DNA from: Eubacteriaceae bacterium Marseille-Q4139 | GTDB lineage: Bacteria; Bacillota; Clostridia; Lachnospirales; Lachnospiraceae | Length of the DNA stretch: 64,000 nt | NCBI GenBank assembly: GCA_018223415.1 | Contig: JAGTTQ010000001.1 | Coordinates: 2,019,865-2,083,864, forward strand | Direction: 5' to 3' | Shown: piece by piece, positions 52,238-61,563 of the stretch | Position numbering within the stretch: position 1 is the first letter of the stretch | Layout: every line of letters starts with the position of its first letter | The notes under the pieces: generated by a model | Told to the model about the DNA's origin: nothing | Databases searched by the model: none | Seen by the model: only the letters and a program-made list of their open reading frames with translations | Position numbers and translations under genes: made by a program

Positions 52238-52720
52238 ATGAGAGAAAAAATACTGGCAGTCATTGAAAAGAACAGCCGGATCGACTTAAAAGACCTGGCT
52301 GCGCTTCTCGGCGAGAGCGAGGCCGCGGTGGCAAATGAAATCGCGGACATGGAACGGGAAAATATCATCTGCGGCTACCACACGATGATTAACTGGGACA
52401 ATACCGGAGACGAGAAGGTGATCGCCCTCATCGAGGTAAAGGTAACGCCCCAGAGGGGCATGGGCTTTGACAAAATTGCAGAGCGCATTTACCAGTACAG
52501 CGAAGTGGAGTCCGTATATCTGATGTCAGGCGCCTTCGATTTCACGGTGATCCTGGAGGGAAAGACCATGCGCGAGGTGGCCCAGTTCGTCTCGGAGAAG
52601 CTCTCCGTGATGGATTCTGTTTTAAGCACCTCCACACATTTCGTGTTAAAGAAGTACAAAGACCACGGCACCGTCATGTGTGAGAAAAAAGAAGACGAAA
52701 GGATGTTAATTACACCGTGA
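52238..52720 (+). CDS. Lrp/AsnC-family regulator
   Basis: 160 aa. N-terminal HTH (about 4-50, LKDLAALLGESEAAVANEIA) and C-terminal RAM ligand domain (about 65-145, IALIEVKVTPQRGMGF then YLMSGAFDFTVILEG). GGAGG is 6 bases before ATG 52238. The stop overlaps the GTG start of an aminotransferase, so it may sense an amino acid and control this pair. Confidence 0.93.
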   Translation: MREKILAVIEKNSRIDLKDLAALLGESEAAVANEIADMERENIICGYHTMINWDNTGDEKVIALIEVKVTPQRGMGFDKIAERIYQYSEVESVYLMSGAFDFTVILEGKTMREVAQFVSEKLSVMDSVLSTSTHFVLKKYKDHGTVMCEKKEDERMLITP

Positions 52721-53883
52721 GAAATCCCATATCCGACACCATCACCGCGATCCCGCCGTCCGGGATCCGGAAGTTTTTTGACATCGTAAGCGAGATGAAG
52801 GACGCCATCTCCCTTGGCGTGGGCGAGCCGGATTTTGATACGCCGTGGCATATCCGCGAGGAGGGAATCTATTCCCTGGAGCGCGGCCGTACCTTCTATA
52901 CATCAAACGCCGGCTTAAAGGAGCTGAAAATCGAGATCTGCCGCTATTTAAAACGGCGGTTCGAGGTGGACTACGACGCCGACCATGAGGTCATGGTGAC
53001 GGTGGGCGGAAGCGAAGCCATCGACATCGCCCTGCGCGCCATGTTAAATCCCGGCGACGAGGTGCTGATCCCGCAGCCCAGCTACGTCTCCTATGTGCCG
53101 TGTACGGTTCTGGCAGGCGGCGTTCCGGTGACGATTGAGCTGGAGGAAAAAGACCAGTTTCGGCTCACGAAGGAAAAGCTTTTAGAAAAAATCACGCCGA
53201 AGACGAAAATCCTGATTCTGCCGTTCCCCAACAATCCGACGGGCTCCATCATGGAGCCGCAGGATCTGGCCGCCGTGGCCGAGGTGGTGCGGGAGCATGA
53301 CTTGTTTGTGATTTCCGATGAGATTTACTCGGAGCTGACTTATAAGGGGCATCACTGCACGATTGCCGCATTCCCGGGCATGAAGGAGCGGACGGTTTTA
53401 ATCAACGGTTTTTCCAAGTCCTACGCCATGACCGGCTGGCGCCTCGGATATGCCTGCGCGCCGGAGATGATTCTGAGCCAGATGTTAAAGATTCACCAGT
53501 TTGCCATCATGTGCGCGCCGACCACCAGTCAGTATGCGGCCGTAGAGGCATTAAAAAACGGCGATAAGGACGTGGAAGAGATGCGCGAGGCCTACGACCA
53601 GAGGCGGCGATTCCTCGTAAAGGCGCTGCGGGACATGGGCTTTGACTGCTATGAGCCTCAGGGGGCGTTTTATGTTTTCCCAAGCATCAAGCGGTTCGGC
53701 ATGAGCTCCGATGAGTTTGCCCTGAAGCTTCTGGAAGAAGAAAAAGTGGCTGTCGTGCCGGGAACAGCGTTTGGAGACTGCGGAGAGGGGTATCTGAGGA
53801 TTTCCTACGCTTACTCGCTCCAGGATTTAAAGCGTGCCTTAGAGCGGTTAGAGCGGTTTGTGAAGCGGCTTGACGAAAGATAA
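52717..53883 (+). CDS. PLP-dependent class I/II aminotransferase
   Basis: 388 aa from GTG 52717, overlapping the Lrp stop. Fold-type I motifs: ISLGVGEPDFDTPWHI, NPTGSIME with the aspartate-bearing FVISDEIYSEL, the PLP lysine in GFSKSYAMTGWRLGY, and the C-terminal arginine in YLRISYAYS. Similar to aromatic/aspartate aminotransferases and PatA. Substrate specificity is uncertain. Confidence 0.92.
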   Translation: MRNPISDTITAIPPSGIRKFFDIVSEMKDAISLGVGEPDFDTPWHIREEGIYSLERGRTFYTSNAGLKELKIEICRYLKRRFEVDYDADHEVMVTVGGSEAIDIALRAMLNPGDEVLIPQPSYVSYVPCTVLAGGVPVTIELEEKDQFRLTKEKLLEKITPKTKILILPFPNNPTGSIMEPQDLAAVAEVVREHDLFVISDEIYSELTYKGHHCTIAAFPGMKERTVLINGFSKSYAMTGWRLGYACAPEMILSQMLKIHQFAIMCAPTTSQYAAVEALKNGDKDVEEMREAYDQRRRFLVKALRDMGFDCYEPQGAFYVFPSIKRFGMSSDEFALKLLEEEKVAVVPGTAFGDCGEGYLRISYAYSLQDLKRALERLERFVKRLDER

Positions 53884-53898
53884 GGAGCGAAAAAGGTC

Positions 53899-54390
53899 AT
53901 GAACATTGTACTTTATGAGCCGGAGATGCCGGCCAACACCGGAAACATCGGGCGCACCTGTGTGGCGACGGACACGAAGCTCCATTTAATCGAGCCCCTT
54001 GGCTTTAAGCTCAGCGAAAAACACCTGGCCCGCGCCGGACTGGACTACTGGGACAAGCTGGATGTGACCGTGTACAGCGACTTTCAGGATTTCTTAAACA
54101 GGAACCCGGGCGCGAAGATCTACATGGCGACGACGAAAGCGCCGGCGGTTTATACGGATGTGAAGTATGAGCCGGACTGTTTTATCATGTTCGGGCCGGA
54201 AAGCCGCGGGATTCCGGAGGAAATTCTCATCGAACACCAGGAAACCTGCGTAAGGATTCCCATGTGGGGCGATATCCGGTCATTAAATCTTTCCAATTCC
54301 GTGGCGATTATCCTTTATGAGGCGTTACGGCAGAACGGGTTTGAACAGATGACGATGACCGGGAAATTAAGGAAGTATGAGTGGAAGTAG
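53899..54390 (+). CDS. trmL: tRNA (cytidine/uridine-2'-O-)-methyltransferase TrmL
   Basis: 163 aa SPOUT methyltransferase. MNIVLYEPEMPANTGNIGRTC at the start (arginine and asparagine of the active site), FGPESRGIP and the knot motif IPMWGDIRSLNLSNSVAIIL. It 2'-O-methylates the wobble base of leucine tRNAs. End of the plus-strand operon, before a bidirectional terminator. Confidence 0.95.
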   Translation: MNIVLYEPEMPANTGNIGRTCVATDTKLHLIEPLGFKLSEKHLARAGLDYWDKLDVTVYSDFQDFLNRNPGAKIYMATTKAPAVYTDVKYEPDCFIMFGPESRGIPEEILIEHQETCVRIPMWGDIRSLNLSNSVAIILYEALRQNGFEQMTMTGKLRKYEWK

Positions 54391-54419
54391 GAAGTGGCCT
54401 GCGGCCGGATGATATATGC

Positions 54420-54462
54420 AAAAATGCCTGATGCTGCGTTTAAAGCAGTGTCAGGCATTTTT
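54420..54462. terminator. Bidirectional terminator between trmL and the diguanylate cyclase gene
   Basis: AAAAATGCCTGA (54420-54431) pairs with TCAGGCATTTTT (54451-54462), with an inner CTGC/GCAG stem. Confidence 0.92.
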
Positions 54463-54472
54463 TATATGAGAT

Positions 54473-56491
54473 TTACACGTCAAGCTCGATATGGAAACGT
54501 CCTTTACCTCTTTTTTTGGCCTCGTAGAGAGCCTTGTCGGCCATCTGGTAACATTCCTCAAAAGTGTGGCGCCGGTTAGTCACGAATGCGCCGACACTGC
54601 ACGCCAGGAGAGGCGACTCGGATTCCGCCTCTTTTACGCGATCCATCAGCCGATGAAGCATCGCATGGACGCTCTGTTCAGCATCCGGAGACTTTTCCAC
54701 AAATACGACAAATTCGTCCCCGCCCAGGCGGTAGATCACATCTTCGGCTCGAAAAGTCCGGCGCAGGACACCGGAAAAGTCGACCAGGGCTTTGTCCCCT
54801 GCCATGTGCCCGTACGTGTCATTGATTGTCTTAAAGTTATCCAGATCCGTCAGAAACATGATATGGCAGGATGGTTCGCCGTCCAGCCGACGTTCCAGCA
54901 TTTTTGTGATGCGTTTCTTTCCGGTCCCGGCATTTAAAAGCCCTGTCAGCGAATCGAGTTCGGCCTTCTTTCTGAGCTTTTCCTCCCTGGCTCTGAATTC
55001 ATCAATATTCTGAAAGAATCCAAGAAGAGTCCGTTCATGGGTATATTTATTATGAAAATCGAACATGATGATCCGGAACCATTCCCACGGCGCTTCCCTG
55101 TCAGGCCTGCCCTGTACCATAATGGACAAGCTGTGGTCGCCTTTTTTTATTTTCAGGGTGCCTTCCTTCAAGGCCTCCAGGCTGTCAGGAGGCATCAGCT
55201 CTTTTTCAGACAGAATGCGGTATATGGCATGCTCGCTGAAAACCTGCTGTTCATCGGTCTCCTGGCTGTCCAAGATTACTTTGTCCCGTTCCGGAAGGTA
55301 CTGGAACACCAGGGCCGTGGTGATTTTCAGGATGTGCTTCATGGTTTCGCGGCTGTGTTCCAGCTCCTGAATCAGGAAATGCTGTTCCGACTCATCCAGC
55401 AGCACGCATTCACAGTGGCCATATTCCTGACGGAAGGTGTAAATCAGCAGATATTTCTGGATTTCCGGACTGTAACTGCGGATGACATGGGGGATTCCGA
55501 GGTAAGCTGTTTCATAGTAGTATTTCAGCCACTTTGGGTCAGTGTCCTCGAAAAATTCATAAAAGTTTTTTCCCAGCAGCTCTCCGGCTTCTGTGTTCTC
55601 AAGTTTTTCGTGTGCGCGGTTGCAGTAGGTAAACTGAAAGTCAAAAGGCTTTCCGTCTTTGTCCAGCAGAACCTTAATGGAGCAGAAGGCCACTGGCATA
55701 TTGTCCAGATACCCCAGCCGCTTTGCCTGCTCCTGCGCCCCAGGCACCGTTTTTTCCGGAGGCGCACAGACAGCAGTCTGTGCAAGCAGGAGATATCCAT
55801 GTTCTTCATCTTCATAGCAGAACCGCAGCTTTTTATGGGATAGGCCCGCTTTGTCCCGCACTGAGGCATGGAGGATATATTCTCCATGCTGTGCAAGCTC
55901 TTTCATCACACTTTCAAGCCGCATCTGCCCGGCAGGGGGCTCAGGCTCCATGGCCGCGATGAGCAGACGGCTGGCCGCTTCCACACTCTGCTCATAGTTC
56001 CCGACAGCGTTTTGAAGGATGGCAGTCCCTTCTGGGCTGTCCTGGTACCGCACATAAGTCCCGTCATTTAAGTTGATTCGGTACAGGCAGTCCAATTCCG
56101 GAGCCGCGGCTTTTATGATAGCCAAAGCGCGCTGGATTTCGGGAGCTTTGCGGATTTGGAGGAACAGACGGCTCCCACCTTCCTTCTGAAGACAAATCTC
56201 GTGCCATACCGGCCGTTTGCAGGAATCGTTAAAACGGATATAGAAGCACGCATTTTCCTGGGGCCCGCTGCAAAAGCGCCGGAGTGCCTCTTTTGCCAGA
56301 TAATACCGCCATATTTCAAGATCCTGCTGGAAGACACAGGTTTCCTGGTACTGGCGGTCAATCGTATCAAAAGGCATCCATCGGCCGCAGAGATCCGGTG
56401 CCATGGTATCATAGTGAAGGAAGACTTCACTGGTACCGGCACAGTATTCCCAGACTGTGCCGCGAAGAGCAGAAGAAAAAGGAATATTCAT
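54473..56491 (-). CDS. PAS-containing diguanylate cyclase
   Basis: 672 aa from ATG 56491 (AAAGGAG upstream; the longer frame has no SD). Residues 1-250 are unrecognised; a PAS domain (about 270-385) has NMPVAFCSIKVLLDKDG and FQFTYCNRAHEKL; a second sensor-like region runs to about 480; the C-terminal GGDEF domain (about 507-668) has DSLTGLLN, FLTDLDNFKTIND and the intact RLGGDEF. An RAED sequence five residues ahead of GGDEF fits the inhibitory I-site. Makes c-di-GMP. No membrane segment, so it responds to a cytosolic signal. Stand-alone gene. Confidence 0.93.
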   Translation of the reverse strand: MNIPFSSALRGTVWEYCAGTSEVFLHYDTMAPDLCGRWMPFDTIDRQYQETCVFQQDLEIWRYYLAKEALRRFCSGPQENACFYIRFNDSCKRPVWHEICLQKEGGSRLFLQIRKAPEIQRALAIIKAAAPELDCLYRINLNDGTYVRYQDSPEGTAILQNAVGNYEQSVEAASRLLIAAMEPEPPAGQMRLESVMKELAQHGEYILHASVRDKAGLSHKKLRFCYEDEEHGYLLLAQTAVCAPPEKTVPGAQEQAKRLGYLDNMPVAFCSIKVLLDKDGKPFDFQFTYCNRAHEKLENTEAGELLGKNFYEFFEDTDPKWLKYYYETAYLGIPHVIRSYSPEIQKYLLIYTFRQEYGHCECVLLDESEQHFLIQELEHSRETMKHILKITTALVFQYLPERDKVILDSQETDEQQVFSEHAIYRILSEKELMPPDSLEALKEGTLKIKKGDHSLSIMVQGRPDREAPWEWFRIIMFDFHNKYTHERTLLGFFQNIDEFRAREEKLRKKAELDSLTGLLNAGTGKKRITKMLERRLDGEPSCHIMFLTDLDNFKTINDTYGHMAGDKALVDFSGVLRRTFRAEDVIYRLGGDEFVVFVEKSPDAEQSVHAMLHRLMDRVKEAESESPLLACSVGAFVTNRRHTFEECYQMADKALYEAKKRGKGRFHIELDV

Positions 56492-56608
56492 GGTACGGTT
56501 CTCCTTTCTAATATGTCCCCACCATCCGGGCATGGGGGATTTGCGGGTACTTATGAAAAAACATGATTTCGGAGCTGCGGTACCGTTGCACAGCGAACGA
56601 AAGGAGCT

Positions 56609-58447
56609 TTATATCTCCACCAGATGAAACGGGATCTGCCCGGCTCTTAACATTTGGGCCTCGCGCTTGTGGCAGGTGAAGAAAATCATCTGCCCGCTGT
56701 AGGCCTTTGAAAGCCAGTAAAGCGCCGTTTTGAGCCGGTCGTCGTCGTACTGGGTAAAGCTGTCGTCGAAAATTAACGGCATCTGCCCGCCGTCTTCCTG
56801 AAGGAGCTTTGCGGCCGCCAGGCGCAGCGCCAGGTAAACCTGATCCATGGTGCCGCTGCTGACATTTTCGATGGGCACCAGCTTCGTCTTCGTGTTCAGG
56901 AAGACGCCAAGATTCTCGTCGATGCTCATGCTGTTATAAATTCCGCCGGTAATCCCCGACACGAGCTGCGACGCCTCTTTGTTTAAGTAGAGGCCGAAGG
57001 AGTTACGGATGGAAGAAGAGAGATCCGTCATGGTTTCAATAGCTAGGTCAATGGCGGCCAGCTCCTCACGGATCCTGTCGTTTTCCGCCAGCACGCGCTT
57101 TAACGCCCGCGCCCGGTTCTTGCAGTTGTTCAAATGCTCCAGCTTCTTTTCCAGTTCCCACTGGGTTCTCTGCTGTTTCTCGATCATTTCACTGAAGCCG
57201 TTCTGCTTTTCCTGGAGGGAATTGATGTCCTCCATATATTTTTTCACGGTCTCTTCCGCCTGGGATACCATCATGCACAGCCTGGAATACTCGGCCATCC
57301 GGCCATGGAAGGCGTCCATGGCTTCTTTGGAAATGGAATCGTCCCCCAGATGGGTCTTTAAGCAGGCGCTAAGTTTCCCGCGGCAGTCCTCAAACTTCTT
57401 TTTCTGCTTTCTGCCCTTCAGGAAAAGGACAGCAGATACGGCGGCTGCCAGGACTCCGAAAACCGCCGGGAAAACAGAGTAGGGGAGCGGAACATAAAAA
57501 GCGGACGACAAGGAAAACAGGAGGGAAGCACCGATTCCTGCTGCGGCAAGGAGCAGGGCGAGGACGGAAAGCACCACCCTGTATTTTTTTGCACATTCCG
57601 CAGAGGCAGCCTGGTAGTTCTGATAAAGGCCGTCGCATTCCGAGATGCAGGCATTCACGGCCGGAAGCCCGTCAAAGCCTGCTGTCTCAAGCACCTGCCG
57701 CCCGCGGGAGATTTTATCGTTTAACGCGTCTTTTTCCGCCTGAGTAGTTTCGATGACGCCGCGCACCTGCGTCCGCATGCTCTGGTAGGAGGCAAGCTGG
57801 TTTTCAAACTCCGGCGAAGAAATTTCCGCGTCCACGGAACGGATTTCCGCTAACAGAGCCGTATATTCCACAGAGGCGTCCGGCACAAGCCCTGCCTCCA
57901 GGGTACGCTTCTGGGAGCGGAGGAACGAGGTGGCCTTGGTGATGTTTAAGGCCATGTTCCCGGTGGTGTTCATGTTGGCAATGTAGTTTTTTAACTCCCC
58001 GACCATGCTTTCTTCCGTGGCGCTCTTTAGCTGGCCGATGCTGATGGTATTGTTGTAGGCCGTCTCATTGAGGCCGCCTAAAAGCTGTTCCATAAAAGCC
58101 TTGGTTGGCTCTTCCTCGACGCCCTTCGTCTCATTGATGACGCGTAAGGACTTGTCATCCTTTCGGAAGCGGCGCTCGATCCGGTAGACGGTGCCGTCCT
58201 TTTCCAGTCGGAGCCAGCCTTCGTAGGTGCCGCTGTTTTCCCACGGCTCAAATTTCGAGTAGGTGTCATTTTTGGCGGCACGCCCGCGCCCCCGCTCGAT
58301 GCCGAACAGCATGCCGCGGATAAACGTATGGAGCGTGGATTTCCCGGCCTCATTTTTTCCGTAGATCACATTGATCCCGTTGTGAAAGGAGATGGTGCGG
58401 TCATGGAATTTCCCGAAGCCGTCGATATGCAGTTCCAGCAGTTTCAT
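56609..58447 (-). CDS. SbcC/YhaN-like AAA ATPase with a central hydrophobic hairpin
   Basis: 612 aa. SMC-like ABC ATPase split by coiled coil: N-terminal Walker A GKNEAGKST at 30-38, Q-loop region YNNTISIGQL, coiled-coil arms (about 190-290 and 350-470), then signature SSGTMDQVYLALRLA at 530-544 and Walker B MPLIFDDSF at 556-564. Where SbcC/Rad50 has a CxxC zinc hook, this protein has two hydrophobic helices (290-312 and 320-344). Shorter than B. subtilis YhaN. ATGA overlap with the nuclease gene upstream makes an SbcCD/YhaNO-type pair for DNA-end processing. Confidence 0.88.
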   Translation of the reverse strand: MKLLELHIDGFGKFHDRTISFHNGINVIYGKNEAGKSTLHTFIRGMLFGIERGRGRAAKNDTYSKFEPWENSGTYEGWLRLEKDGTVYRIERRFRKDDKSLRVINETKGVEEEPTKAFMEQLLGGLNETAYNNTISIGQLKSATEESMVGELKNYIANMNTTGNMALNITKATSFLRSQKRTLEAGLVPDASVEYTALLAEIRSVDAEISSPEFENQLASYQSMRTQVRGVIETTQAEKDALNDKISRGRQVLETAGFDGLPAVNACISECDGLYQNYQAASAECAKKYRVVLSVLALLLAAAGIGASLLFSLSSAFYVPLPYSVFPAVFGVLAAAVSAVLFLKGRKQKKKFEDCRGKLSACLKTHLGDDSISKEAMDAFHGRMAEYSRLCMMVSQAEETVKKYMEDINSLQEKQNGFSEMIEKQQRTQWELEKKLEHLNNCKNRARALKRVLAENDRIREELAAIDLAIETMTDLSSSIRNSFGLYLNKEASQLVSGITGGIYNSMSIDENLGVFLNTKTKLVPIENVSSGTMDQVYLALRLAAAKLLQEDGGQMPLIFDDSFTQYDDDRLKTALYWLSKAYSGQMIFFTCHKREAQMLRAGQIPFHLVEI

Positions 58448-59520
58448 GTCTGACTCCTTTCATCCTTTGTCATCAGAAGCGCATGAATCCCGTAATACAG
58501 CGCCTTTTTTTCCACCGAACTCATTTCATCCTTCATAAGAGCCTGGATATAGAACCCGATCATGTCGCTGGGGTGTTCCGCAAACAGTGCATGGAAGTCA
58601 TACTGGGGTTCCGATTCATCGAGAATTTCGATGATGTTCCACTGGCCGGAGAGAAAATCCAGGTCAAACTCCGTGTCCGGATCGCGCATGCCGCGGATTC
58701 GGAACCGGTAGATATTGCCGGCGCCGCGCTTCCGGATTTCGTCGGCAATGATCTGGGAAAGCTCCAGATTCGTCGTGGCCGGCGTCACGCTGACGGCAAG
58801 CGGAATGTACTGGGCCTGGGAGACGGCCTTAAATTCCAGGGAAGTGACGCGTCCCGTCATGTCGTCAATTTCCCCGATGTAAAAGCCGTGGGGGCCTGTT
58901 TCCGTCAGATCCAGGGGTTCCGGAGAGCCGGGATAGGCCATGCGGTTCTCGATGAGGACAGCCGGCTTGTGGATATGGCCGAGGGCGATGTAGGAAAACG
59001 GAGATGCAGCTAAGGCCTCCCGGTTTAAAGGCAGGTGCTTGGCGTCACCGCCGTGAAGCATCAGGATCCGGATGCGGCGGCTCTCCGGCAGGGAAAAGGT
59101 GTCGGCCCTGTTTTCTGTGATTTCGGCCGTGTGGTAACTGAAGCCGTAGACCTCGGTGTTTAATTCCTCGAAATAGACAGAGGTCAGCTTTTCGTCCATG
59201 AGAAACGTCACGTTGGGGCACCAGGTGAAGCTTAAAAGGGCCGAGCTCTTCCGGATCCTGTCATGGTTTCCTGCGATGATGACGACGCGGGTGCCGGGGA
59301 TTGTGGAAAACAGGTAGTTGACCTCCTTTAAATCCCTGGCAAGGGGCTGGCGGTGGAACAGGTCGCCGGAAATGAACAGAAGGTCGGCCCGCTGCTCCCT
59401 GGCCTCCTCGATGATGGACTGGAAGGTCAGGCGGATGGCCTGTTCGCGTTTCTTTCCCCAGGGCCGGTCGCTGTCGGGGATCATGCCCCAGTGGATGTCG
59501 GCGGTGTGGATAAATTTCAT
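58444..59520 (-). CDS. SbcD/YhaO-like DNA-repair metallophosphoesterase
   Basis: 358 aa. Calcineurin-like phosphoesterase motifs in order: FIHTADIHWG, ISGDLFHRQP, AGNHDRI, MLHGGDA and ALGHIHKP; all metal and phosphate ligands are present. The C-terminal 130 residues are a capping domain as in SbcD/Mre11. It would form the nuclease half with the ATPase encoded downstream. The substrate-specific difference between SbcD and YhaO is not resolved. Confidence 0.92.
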   Translation of the reverse strand: MKFIHTADIHWGMIPDSDRPWGKKREQAIRLTFQSIIEEAREQRADLLFISGDLFHRQPLARDLKEVNYLFSTIPGTRVVIIAGNHDRIRKSSALLSFTWCPNVTFLMDEKLTSVYFEELNTEVYGFSYHTAEITENRADTFSLPESRRIRILMLHGGDAKHLPLNREALAASPFSYIALGHIHKPAVLIENRMAYPGSPEPLDLTETGPHGFYIGEIDDMTGRVTSLEFKAVSQAQYIPLAVSVTPATTNLELSQIIADEIRKRGAGNIYRFRIRGMRDPDTEFDLDFLSGQWNIIEILDESEPQYDFHALFAEHPSDMIGFYIQALMKDEMSSVEKKALYYGIHALLMTKDERSQT

Positions 59521-59576
59521 GATTTTCCTCCGATGTGTGGAAAAATGGGAGATGCCGGGCTTGTACGGCAGAAAAG

Positions 59577-59609
59577 AAGGGGCACGGCAGACGAAGCTGC
59601 GTGCCCCTT
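59577..59609 (-). terminator. Terminator of asnS
   Basis: AAGGGGCACG and CGTGCCCCTT enclose an inner CAG/CTG stem; on the minus strand a T-rich tract (CTTCTTTTCT) follows. Confidence 0.85.
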
Positions 59610-59637
59610 ATGAGGAACCGCCGCGGCGAATCCCTGC

Positions 59638-61029
59638 TTATAATTCACAGTTGTTGACGGTACGCGGGAACGGGAGCACGTCGCGGATGTTGCCCATGCC
59701 GGTCAGGTACATCACGCAGCGCTCAAAGCCCAGTCCGAAGCCGGAGTGGCGGGCAGAGCCGTACTTGCGAAGATCCAGGTAGAAGCCGTAGTCCTCTTCC
59801 TTTAAGTCAAGCTCCTTCATGCGGGTCAGAAGCTTTTCATAGTTGTCTTCCCTCTGGCTTCCGCCGATGAGCTCGCCGATACCGGGGACGAGGCAGTCCA
59901 TGGCGGCAACGGTCTTGCCGTCGTCGTTCTGCTTCATGTAGAAAGCCTTGATCTCCTTCGGGTAGTCGGTTACGAATACCGGGCGCTCAAAGATTTTTTC
60001 TGTCAGGTACCGCTCATGCTCGGTCTGAAGGTCGCAGCCCCAGAATACCTTATAGTCAAATTCGTCGTTGTGCTCCTCAAGAAGCTTGATGGCTTCCGTG
60101 TAGGTCACATGGGCGAACTCGGAATTCAGCACATGGTTCAGCCTGTCCAAAAGGCCCTTATCCACAAACTGGTTGAAGAAGTTCATCTCAGCCGGCGCCT
60201 GCTCTAAGACATAGCGGATGATGTATTTAATCATTTCCTCGGCAACGGCCATGTTGTCGTTTAAGTCGGCAAAGGCCATCTCCGGCTCGATCATCCAGAA
60301 CTCAGCGGCGTGGCGCGTCGTGTTGGAATTCTCGGCACGGAAGGTGGGGCCGAAGGTATAGATGTTGCGGAAAGCCATGGCGAAAGTCTCGCCGTTTAAC
60401 TGGCCGCTGACCGTCAGGTTCGTGGGCTTTCCGAAGAAATCCTGGGAAAAGTCAACAGCGCCGTCGGCCGTCTTCGGGATGTTGTTTAAATCCATAGTCG
60501 TTACCTGGAACATCTCACCGGCGCCCTCACAGTCGCTTCCCGTGATTAACGGGGTGTGGACATAGACGAAGCCCTTTTCCTGGAAATATTTATGGATCGC
60601 GTAGGCGATCAGGGAGCGGACGCGGAACACGGCCTGGAACGTATTCGTTCTCGGGCGCAGGTGGGAAATCGTCCGCAGGTATTCAAAGCTGTGGCGCTTT
60701 TTCTGAAGCGGATAATCGGCGCTTGACGGCCCTTCGACCACGACCTCCTCGGCCTGGATCTCGAACGGCTGCTTTGCCTCCGGCGTCGCAACCAGCGTTC
60801 CCTTTACGAGAATGGCGGCGCCGACGTTCAGTTTGGAGATTTCCGCAAAATTCTCCATGGTATCATGGTAAACGATCTGAAGGGTATCGAAGCAGGTTCC
60901 GTCGTTTAAGACGATGAAGCCGAAGGCCTTGGAATCCCGGATGCTGCGGATCCAGCCGCCGACGCGCACCTCTTTCCCGAGGAATGCCTCACGGTCATCG
61001 AAAAGCTGTTTAACTGTTGTGAGCTCCAT
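59638..61029 (-). CDS. asnS: Asparaginyl-tRNA synthetase
   Basis: 463 aa class IIb synthetase. OB-fold anticodon domain (about 15-105, VRVGGWIRSIRDSKAFGF), motif 2 FRAENSNTTRHAAEFWMIEPE and motif 3 GFGLGFERCVMYLTG (quoted in parts). Lacks the aspartate-specific inserts of AspRS. AAAAGGAGAAAAAC precedes the ATG. It has its own promoter and a leader hairpin; no T-box is seen. Confidence 0.97.
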   Translation of the reverse strand: MELTTVKQLFDDREAFLGKEVRVGGWIRSIRDSKAFGFIVLNDGTCFDTLQIVYHDTMENFAEISKLNVGAAILVKGTLVATPEAKQPFEIQAEEVVVEGPSSADYPLQKKRHSFEYLRTISHLRPRTNTFQAVFRVRSLIAYAIHKYFQEKGFVYVHTPLITGSDCEGAGEMFQVTTMDLNNIPKTADGAVDFSQDFFGKPTNLTVSGQLNGETFAMAFRNIYTFGPTFRAENSNTTRHAAEFWMIEPEMAFADLNDNMAVAEEMIKYIIRYVLEQAPAEMNFFNQFVDKGLLDRLNHVLNSEFAHVTYTEAIKLLEEHNDEFDYKVFWGCDLQTEHERYLTEKIFERPVFVTDYPKEIKAFYMKQNDDGKTVAAMDCLVPGIGELIGGSQREDNYEKLLTRMKELDLKEEDYGFYLDLRKYGSARHSGFGLGFERCVMYLTGMGNIRDVLPFPRTVNNCEL

Positions 61030-61055
61030 TGTTTTTCTCCTTTTATCGAAAGCAT

Positions 61056-61082
61056 TATCCCGGCATCGGACTGGCCGGGATA
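61056..61082 (-). promoter_or_regulatory. Leader hairpin of asnS
   Basis: Perfect nine-base arms TATCCCGGC and GCCGGGATA between the promoter and the asnS start; no T-run follows. Possibly a stabilising 5' stem. Confidence 0.5.
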
Positions 61083-61096
61083 AATCGGTTTATGTC

Positions 61097-61125
61097 AGTA
61101 TAGCGTATTTTCCTGGGAGATTCAA
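61097..61125 (-). promoter_or_regulatory. Promoter of asnS
   Basis: On the minus strand TTGAAT (61125-61120), 17-base spacer, TATACT (61102-61097). Confidence 0.75.
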
Positions 61126-61136
61126 GGGGGAAAACG

Positions 61137-61370
61137 AGAAACCGGCATAGGAGTGCGGTAAGTTTGGACGGGAATCAATATTATAATAGGAAGAAACAGG
61201 AGCATAACTTCGTATTGAACCCTTGCGGCAGCCGGCAGTCGGACCTTTCTGTCAGGCATACTGCGCAGCAAAAATAAAATTTTGGAAAAGTTGGATATTA
61301 CCAGTAGTAAAATCCGAATTGATGTGATACTATTATGAATGGAAAGAATCAATCTGATAATTTTATTAAG
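61137..61370. other. Intergenic stretch between asnS and repeat copy C
   Basis: AT-rich, no supported open frame or hairpin. It may carry the promoter for the M20 gene, which would then read through the repeat. Confidence 0.4.
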
Positions 61371-61530
61371 AAAGAATCCCGCAGGCGAGATTCTCTGCCT
61401 GCGGCGGGCCGTGCAAGCGGCATTTTTCCGTTCCGCCGCAGTGCAATCCTGCCCAGAGGGCTTTTTATTCCATAGGGAATCACCATTTTTACATGTTAAT
61501 GCAGCAGAACCCTTCCTATGGAATAAAAAG
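61371..61530 (-). repeat. Dispersed repeat, copy C (minus orientation)
   Basis: A 16-bp perfect palindrome CTTTTTATTCCATAGG (61461-61476) with CCTATGGAATAAAAAG (61515-61530), next to the 60-base core 61385-61444 shared with copies A and B. Read on the minus strand it ends in the same AGAATCTCGC hairpin followed by a T-rich tract. It lies just ahead of the M20 hydrolase gene. Confidence 0.85.
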
Positions 61531-61563
61531 GGGTTACAGTCAAAAGGAAAGGGGTAAGAATAC

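Noticed and set aside
61030..61125. T-box riboswitch upstream of asnS
   Set aside because: Only a short nine-base hairpin is found; the conserved T-box sequence and specifier structure are absent and the leader is too short.
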